Part shown: positions 59,884 through 64,000 of the stretch, one piece after another
Layout of the letters: each line of letters opens with the position of its first letter
How positions within the stretch are numbered: position 1 is the stretch's first letter
Source: Winogradskyella helgolandensis
GTDB lineage: Bacteria > Bacteroidota > Bacteroidia > Flavobacteriales > Flavobacteriaceae
NCBI RefSeq assembly: GCF_013404085.1
Contig: NZ_JABFHO010000001.1
Location: 744,001-808,000, forward strand
DNA: 64,000 nt
Direction of reading: 5' to 3'
Position numbers and translations under genes: made by a program
Notes under the pieces: generated by a model
Told to the model about the DNA's origin: nothing
Seen by the model: the letters and a program-made list of their open reading frames with translations, nothing else
Database searches by the model: none

Positions 59884-61686
59884 ATGAAACATTCCATTAT
59901 TAGTCTTTTTTCACTCTTAATTCTTGTCTCTTGTGGTGCTACAGAGCAGCCAAGTAAAGGGGTTAAAACAATAAATAATTCTACAAATAGTTATTGGCAA
60001 CAACATGTAGATTATGCTATGGAAATTGATATGGACGTCAATAACTATCAATATAAAGGGAAGCAGAAATTAGTGTATACTAATAACTCACCAGATGTTA
60101 TAAATCGTGTGTATTACCATTTGTTTTTTAATGCCTTTCAACCTGGAAGTGAAATGGATGTACGTTCACGTACCATTAGTGATCCAGATCCTAGAGTTGG
60201 TGATCGTATTAGTAAACTTCAACCTAATGAAATTGGTTATATTAAAGTGAATTCTTTACAACAAAACGGAACGTCTGTGTCTTACGAAACTGTTGGTACT
60301 GTTTTAGAAGTACAATTGAGTCAACCTATTCAACCAGGTGAAAAAGTAACTTTTAATATGGATTTTAATGCTCAAGTTCCTGTTCAAATTCGTAGATCAG
60401 GACGAAATAATAAAGAAGGTGTTGCTTTATCCATGTCTCAATGGTACCCAAAATTAGCAGAATATGATGATGAAGGTTGGCATGCAGATCCTTATATAGG
60501 CAGAGAGTTTCATGGAGTTTGGGGAGATTTTGATGTAAAATTAACTATCGATGAAGATTATATTGTTGGTGGAACTGGCTATCTTCAAGGAGAGCCAATA
60601 GAAAAATCTGGTAAGAAAATCCATCATTTTAAAGCTCCTAAAGTGCATGATTTTACTTGGGCTGCAGATCCAGAATATATTCACGATACATTTCAAATGC
60701 CAAATGGTCCAACACTTAATTTCTACTATAAAAGCACTTTAGAACAGGTCTATTTAGATAATTGGAAAAAATTACAAGCTGATACAGCTTTATTAATGGA
60801 TTTCTTTAATGAACATATCGGAAACTATCCGTACGATCAGTATTCAGTAATTCAAGGTGGTGATGGAGGTATGGAATATGCCATGTCTACATTAATCACT
60901 GGTAAACGTAGCTATGGTAGTTTATTAGGAGTTACCGCACACGAGTTAGCACATACTTGGTTTCAATTTTTATTGGCATCCAACGAATCTAAACACGAAT
61001 GGATGGATGAAGGCTACACAACATATATTTCAAATTTAGCAATGAATTCGCTTAGTGAAGACAAAAAATCTAATCCATTATCTGGTGCCTATAGAGGTTA
61101 TATCGCATTAGCAAATTCTGGAGTTGAGCAACCATTAACCACACATTCTGATCGCTATGCCTTTAACAGAGCTTATGGAGCTGCAGCTTACAGTAAAGGA
61201 GCTGTTTTTTTAGCACAATTAGGTTATGTTATTGGTGAGGAAAACAGAGATAAAACGATTAAAACATATTTTGAAAATTTTAAATTTAAACATCCAAAAC
61301 CCTTCGATATTATTAGAACTGCAGAACGCATCACTGATTTTGAACTGGATTGGTATTTTATAGATTTTACGCAAACTACAAATACAATAGATTATAAAGT
61401 CAGTGCGGTTAACGGTAAATCAATTACTTTAGAACGTATTGGATTAATGCCAATGCCAATAGACCTTTCTGTAACTTATACTGATGGCACTACAGAAGAC
61501 TTTTACATTCCGCTTCAAATGATGCGTGGAGAAAAACCAACCTCAGCAACGATTATTAATGATTGGGCTTGGGCAATACCAACGTATTCATTTGACGCTA
61601 AGAAAGTAGTAAAATCTGTTGAAATTGATAGTTCTCAGATGATGGCAGATGTTGATAGAACTAATAATGTGTTTACAATTGAATAA
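59884..61686 (+). CDS. M1-family metallopeptidase (lipoprotein)
   Basis: A 600-residue zinc aminopeptidase with lipobox LILVSC. The gluzincin motif HELAHTWFQ (H353, E354, H357) is followed after 18 residues by E376 in HEWMDEGYTT, exactly as in M1 enzymes; GGDGGMEYAMSTLITG is the exopeptidase GxMEN-like loop, here G-G-M-E-Y. N-terminal beta-saddle residues about 35-240. It cuts N-terminal amino acids in the periplasm or at the surface. The hairpin between this gene and rnpA marks its end. Confidence 0.92.
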   Translation: MKHSIISLFSLLILVSCGATEQPSKGVKTINNSTNSYWQQHVDYAMEIDMDVNNYQYKGKQKLVYTNNSPDVINRVYYHLFFNAFQPGSEMDVRSRTISDPDPRVGDRISKLQPNEIGYIKVNSLQQNGTSVSYETVGTVLEVQLSQPIQPGEKVTFNMDFNAQVPVQIRRSGRNNKEGVALSMSQWYPKLAEYDDEGWHADPYIGREFHGVWGDFDVKLTIDEDYIVGGTGYLQGEPIEKSGKKIHHFKAPKVHDFTWAADPEYIHDTFQMPNGPTLNFYYKSTLEQVYLDNWKKLQADTALLMDFFNEHIGNYPYDQYSVIQGGDGGMEYAMSTLITGKRSYGSLLGVTAHELAHTWFQFLLASNESKHEWMDEGYTTYISNLAMNSLSEDKKSNPLSGAYRGYIALANSGVEQPLTTHSDRYAFNRAYGAAAYSKGAVFLAQLGYVIGEENRDKTIKTYFENFKFKHPKPFDIIRTAERITDFELDWYFIDFTQTTNTIDYKVSAVNGKSITLERIGLMPMPIDLSVTYTDGTTEDFYIPLQMMRGEKPTSATIINDWAWAIPTYSFDAKKVVKSVEIDSSQMMADVDRTNNVFTIE

Positions 61687-61708
61687 ACACTTGTAATATA
61701 AATGAATC

Positions 61709-61740
61709 AAAACCGCATCATGTTGATGCGGTTTTCTATT
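61709..61740 (+). terminator. Intrinsic terminator after the M1 peptidase gene
   Basis: Perfect 12-bp stem AAAACCGCATCA / TGATGCGGTTTT with a TGT loop and T-rich tail. It falls inside an upstream extension of the rnpA reading frame, which argues that rnpA starts later. Confidence 0.9.
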
Positions 61741-61764
61741 TTTGTTAAACCTGATAAACGAAAC

Positions 61765-62157
61765 GTGAACTTTAAGTATTCAAAAAAAGATAAACTAAAA
61801 AGTAAAAAGTTAATAGAACAGCTTTTTACTAATGGCAAAGCTGTTACCGCTTATCCGCTAAGATTGGTGTATCTTAAAACTGAATACGAAGATGGTTCAA
61901 CATTAAAAACAGGTGTTTCTGTAAGTAAACGATTGCATAAAACGGCCGTTTCTAGAAACCAAATTAAACGATTGCTCCGCGAAGCCTATAGACTGAATAA
62001 ACCCTTATATTTTAACAATAGTTCTGAATCTTATGCGTTTATGATTTTGTACCTTAGTAAGGATGGAACAACTTTTGATAAACTAAATGATGGTATGAAA
62101 TTATTGTTTCGGAAATTTACCGACAAAATCGCTACACATGAAAAAACTGCTACATAA
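61765..62157 (+). CDS. rnpA: Ribonuclease P protein component
   Basis: A 130-residue basic protein starting at GTG 61765 (read as MNFKYSKKDKLKSKKLIEQLF), with the RnpA signature KTAVSRNQIKRLLREAYRL (R-N-x-I-K-R-x-x-R-E). It binds the RNA subunit to mature tRNA 5' ends. The frame is open upstream to an ATG at 61702, but that stretch contains the M1 terminator hairpin and is unlike the family, so the GTG is preferred. Its last 20 nt overlap the S41 protease gene. rpmH is not next to it. Confidence 0.9.
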   Translation: MNFKYSKKDKLKSKKLIEQLFTNGKAVTAYPLRLVYLKTEYEDGSTLKTGVSVSKRLHKTAVSRNQIKRLLREAYRLNKPLYFNNSSESYAFMILYLSKDGTTFDKLNDGMKLLFRKFTDKIATHEKTAT

Positions 62158-63772
62158 AAAAATACTAATTCCTGTCTTTGGTGTGCTTATCTTTTTTGGC
62201 ACCACAGCTTTTAAGAACGACTTTTTTGAAATTGCGAAACAAATAGAAATATTTACCACGCTTTTTAAGGAAATTAACATGAACTATGTGGATGATACCA
62301 ACCCAGGAGATTTAATGGATACCGCTATTAAAAGCATGTTAGACGATTTAGATCCTTACACACAGTTTTATAACGAACAAGACGTAGAAGCCTCTAGAAT
62401 TAACAATGCAGGGGATTATACAGGTATTGGAGCGAAGGTTTTAACCTTAAAAGATAAATTGGTTATTGTAGAACCTTATCAAAATTATGCTGCCGATAAA
62501 GCCGGACTTAAAGCTGGTGATGAAATTATTAAAGTAGATAAAGTTGTGGTTGCTGATTTTAAAGATGATGCTGCCAACCTACTACAGGGAGCTGCTGGTA
62601 CAGAAGTTTCTGTGACCTATAGACGACAAGGCAAAACCAATACGGTCACTATTATTAGAGAATCGCTAGATATTAAAGCCGTACCACACTACTCTATGGT
62701 CAATGATAAAACCGGTTATGTGGTACTAAGAAAATTTAATGATAAAGCGTCTTCTGAGACAATAAGAGCTATTAAAGCCTTAAAAAATCAAGGCGCTACG
62801 CAATTAATATTAGATTTAAGAGGAAATCCTGGTGGTTTATTGCACGAAGCGGTTAACGTCACTAATATTTTTGTGCCGAAAGATCAATTAGTCGTAACCA
62901 CTAAATCTAAAGTAAAAAAATACAATAAAACCTATTATACACAACGTGAAGCTGTAGATACTGAAATTCCATTAGTCGTTTTAATTGATGGTAAAAGTGC
63001 TTCAGCAAGCGAGATTGTTTCTGGTGCTTTACAAGACATGGATCGTGCAGTTGTAGTGGGAACAAGAAGTTTTGGTAAAGGTTTAGTACAACGACCAAAA
63101 CCGTTGACTTATGGTACACAAATGAAGATTACAATTTCCAGATATTACACACCATCTGGTCGTTGTATTCAGGCTCTAGATTACTGGAATCGTGATGAAG
63201 ATGGTAATGCCACAAGAACACAACAAGAAAACTATAATGCTTTTAAAACCAGAAATGGACGCGATGTGTTTGATGGAGGCGGTGTAGAACCAGATGTTGA
63301 AGTTGAATTTTCTAAGCAAACACCTATAAGTAAAGCGATATCTAACGAAAATCTAGTCTTCAACTTTGCAACAGACTATTATTACGATCATCAAATTGAA
63401 GATTTAAAAGGCTTTTCACTTTCAGATTCAGACTTTAAAAAGTTTAAAAATTATATTAAATCAAGCGGTTTTAATTTTGAAACTAAGACAGAAATAGCTT
63501 TAGATAAGGCTATTGCTGTAGCTAAAGAAGAAGCACTTGAAGCCGAAATTAATTCAGAATACAACGCCTTAACTGCCGCTTTACAAGCGTATAAAACCAA
63601 TGCGATTGACGATAATAAAACACAATTAAAATCATTACTAACAGACGAAATTATTAAACGTTATTTTTATAGTGAAGGTTTATATACCTATTATACTGCT
63701 AATAATGCAGAAATTAAAAAAGCCTTAAGCATTCTTAATAATCCTTCGCAATATGCAGGCATTTTGAGATAG
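62138..63772 (+). CDS. S41-family C-terminal processing peptidase (CtpA type) with PDZ domain
   Basis: A 544-residue protease: an N-terminal signal anchor (ILIPVFGVLIFFGTTAF), a PDZ domain (about 85-165: IGAKVLTLKDKLVIVEPYQN, AGLKAGDEIIKVDK), and the S41 domain with nucleophile Ser in DGKSASASEIVSGALQD and Lys in SFGKGLVQ. It trims the C-termini of envelope proteins in the periplasm. The start codon overlaps rnpA by 20 nt, an arrangement common in this group. An OmpA-family gene follows 64 nt later. Confidence 0.93.
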   Translation: MKKLLHKKILIPVFGVLIFFGTTAFKNDFFEIAKQIEIFTTLFKEINMNYVDDTNPGDLMDTAIKSMLDDLDPYTQFYNEQDVEASRINNAGDYTGIGAKVLTLKDKLVIVEPYQNYAADKAGLKAGDEIIKVDKVVVADFKDDAANLLQGAAGTEVSVTYRRQGKTNTVTIIRESLDIKAVPHYSMVNDKTGYVVLRKFNDKASSETIRAIKALKNQGATQLILDLRGNPGGLLHEAVNVTNIFVPKDQLVVTTKSKVKKYNKTYYTQREAVDTEIPLVVLIDGKSASASEIVSGALQDMDRAVVVGTRSFGKGLVQRPKPLTYGTQMKITISRYYTPSGRCIQALDYWNRDEDGNATRTQQENYNAFKTRNGRDVFDGGGVEPDVEVEFSKQTPISKAISNENLVFNFATDYYYDHQIEDLKGFSLSDSDFKKFKNYIKSSGFNFETKTEIALDKAIAVAKEEALEAEINSEYNALTAALQAYKTNAIDDNKTQLKSLLTDEIIKRYFYSEGLYTYYTANNAEIKKALSILNNPSQYAGILR

Positions 63773-63836
63773 CATTAAAATTATTTATATTTAACGTCAT
63801 AACTATTTTCTATTAGTAAGAAAATTATATAGCAAC

Positions 63837-64000
63837 ATGAAACCCCTATTTATCCTATTATGCTTATGTTTTCAACTTTCTTTTGCTCAAAAGGAACTGA
63901 AGCACGAAGTATATTTTGAAACTGACCAACACGATATTCCTGAAACTGAGCACAGTAGGTTATTACTTTTTCTGTCCAAAATTGAAGATGTTGATATAGA
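63837..64000 (+). CDS. OmpA-family secreted protein (partial, 5' end only)
   Basis: The first 54 codons are in the window. They encode a signal peptide (MKPLFILLCLCFQLSFAQ) followed by KHEVYFETDQHDIPETEHSRL, similar to the start of an OmpA C-terminal peptidoglycan-binding domain (V-Y-F-x-x-x-x-x-x-L/I-x). The domain placement directly after the signal suggests a short periplasmic OmpA protein. The family call rests on this short stretch. Confidence 0.6.
   Translation, partial: MKPLFILLCLCFQLSFAQKELKHEVYFETDQHDIPETEHSRLLLFLSKIEDVDI

Overview
The window reads as chromosome of a marine-type member of Flavobacteriaceae (phylum Bacteroidota). The signs are: low GC; many -7 promoter elements of the TAnnTTTG type; an OmpA protein with thrombospondin type 3 repeats; a metalloprotease with a type IX secretion (T9SS) C-terminal sorting domain; FecI/FecR/TonB-receptor signalling; many lipobox lipoproteins; and a pdxA-yceD-rpmF-fabH-accB-accC cluster. 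I saw no rRNA operon, insertion sequence, prophage or CRISPR array. There are two tRNA genes. Species cannot be assigned from the sequence alone.

Layout. 1-3.4 kb: the start of an LpxH-like gene, queD, a 2-oxoglutarate oxygenase, two tiny membrane proteins, a MATE exporter and a GNAT acetyltransferase. 3.4-13.8 kb: tRNA-Ala, a hydrolase, an AddB-like nuclease, an abundant OmpA/TSP3 porin-like protein, kbl, an AddA-like helicase-nuclease and superoxide dismutase. 13.9-19 kb: a three-gene operon (FAD oxidoreductase, mtgA, GreA/B-like) and a large secreted metalloprotease. 19-24.7 kb: fatty-acid and cofactor genes (accC, accB, fabH, rpmF, yceD, pdxA, and divergent ribE). 24.7-31 kb: a small sorting-signal protein, then a FecI-type sigma factor, FecR anti-sigma and TonB receptor facing two hyperacidic lipoproteins. 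31-39.6 kb: an EcsC protein, a LacI regulator and a hexuronate operon with a TRAP transporter. 39.7-44 kb: a patatin, a Rieske-glutamate synthase fusion, an unknown protein and a Pycsar-effector-like (DUF5706) membrane protein. 44-64 kb: mce, rbfA, a LolC-like permease, dusB, several secreted or lipoprotein peptidases (M28, S8, M1, S41), a PD40 propeller lipoprotein, an outer-membrane receptor, lepA, a Na+/H+ antiporter, DUF202, an MBL hydrolase, rnpA and the start of another OmpA-family gene.

How genes work together. The hexuronate operon (33.3-39.6 kb) encodes uptake (DctP/Q/M) and conversion of glucuronate to 2-keto-3-deoxygluconate (UxaC, an SDR reductase, UxuA). A divergent LacI-type regulator and two copies of a palindrome around the -7 element point to its control. 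The AddA-like and AddB-like genes probably form one end-processing nuclease although ompA and kbl lie between them.

The most novel signal is at 28.5-31 kb. A bipartite motif (GGGAYA, 11 nt, AGTTGTT, 3-5 nt, ASTATAA) occurs three times: between the ECF sigma gene and fecR, and twice upstream of the divergent acidic lipoproteins. This suggests one sigma-controlled regulon joining a TonB-dependent signal receptor to two paralogous Asp-rich surface or periplasmic lipoproteins. Second in interest is the Rieske-glutamate synthase fusion beside a DUF5706/PycTM-like protein that lacks any adjacent nucleotide cyclase.
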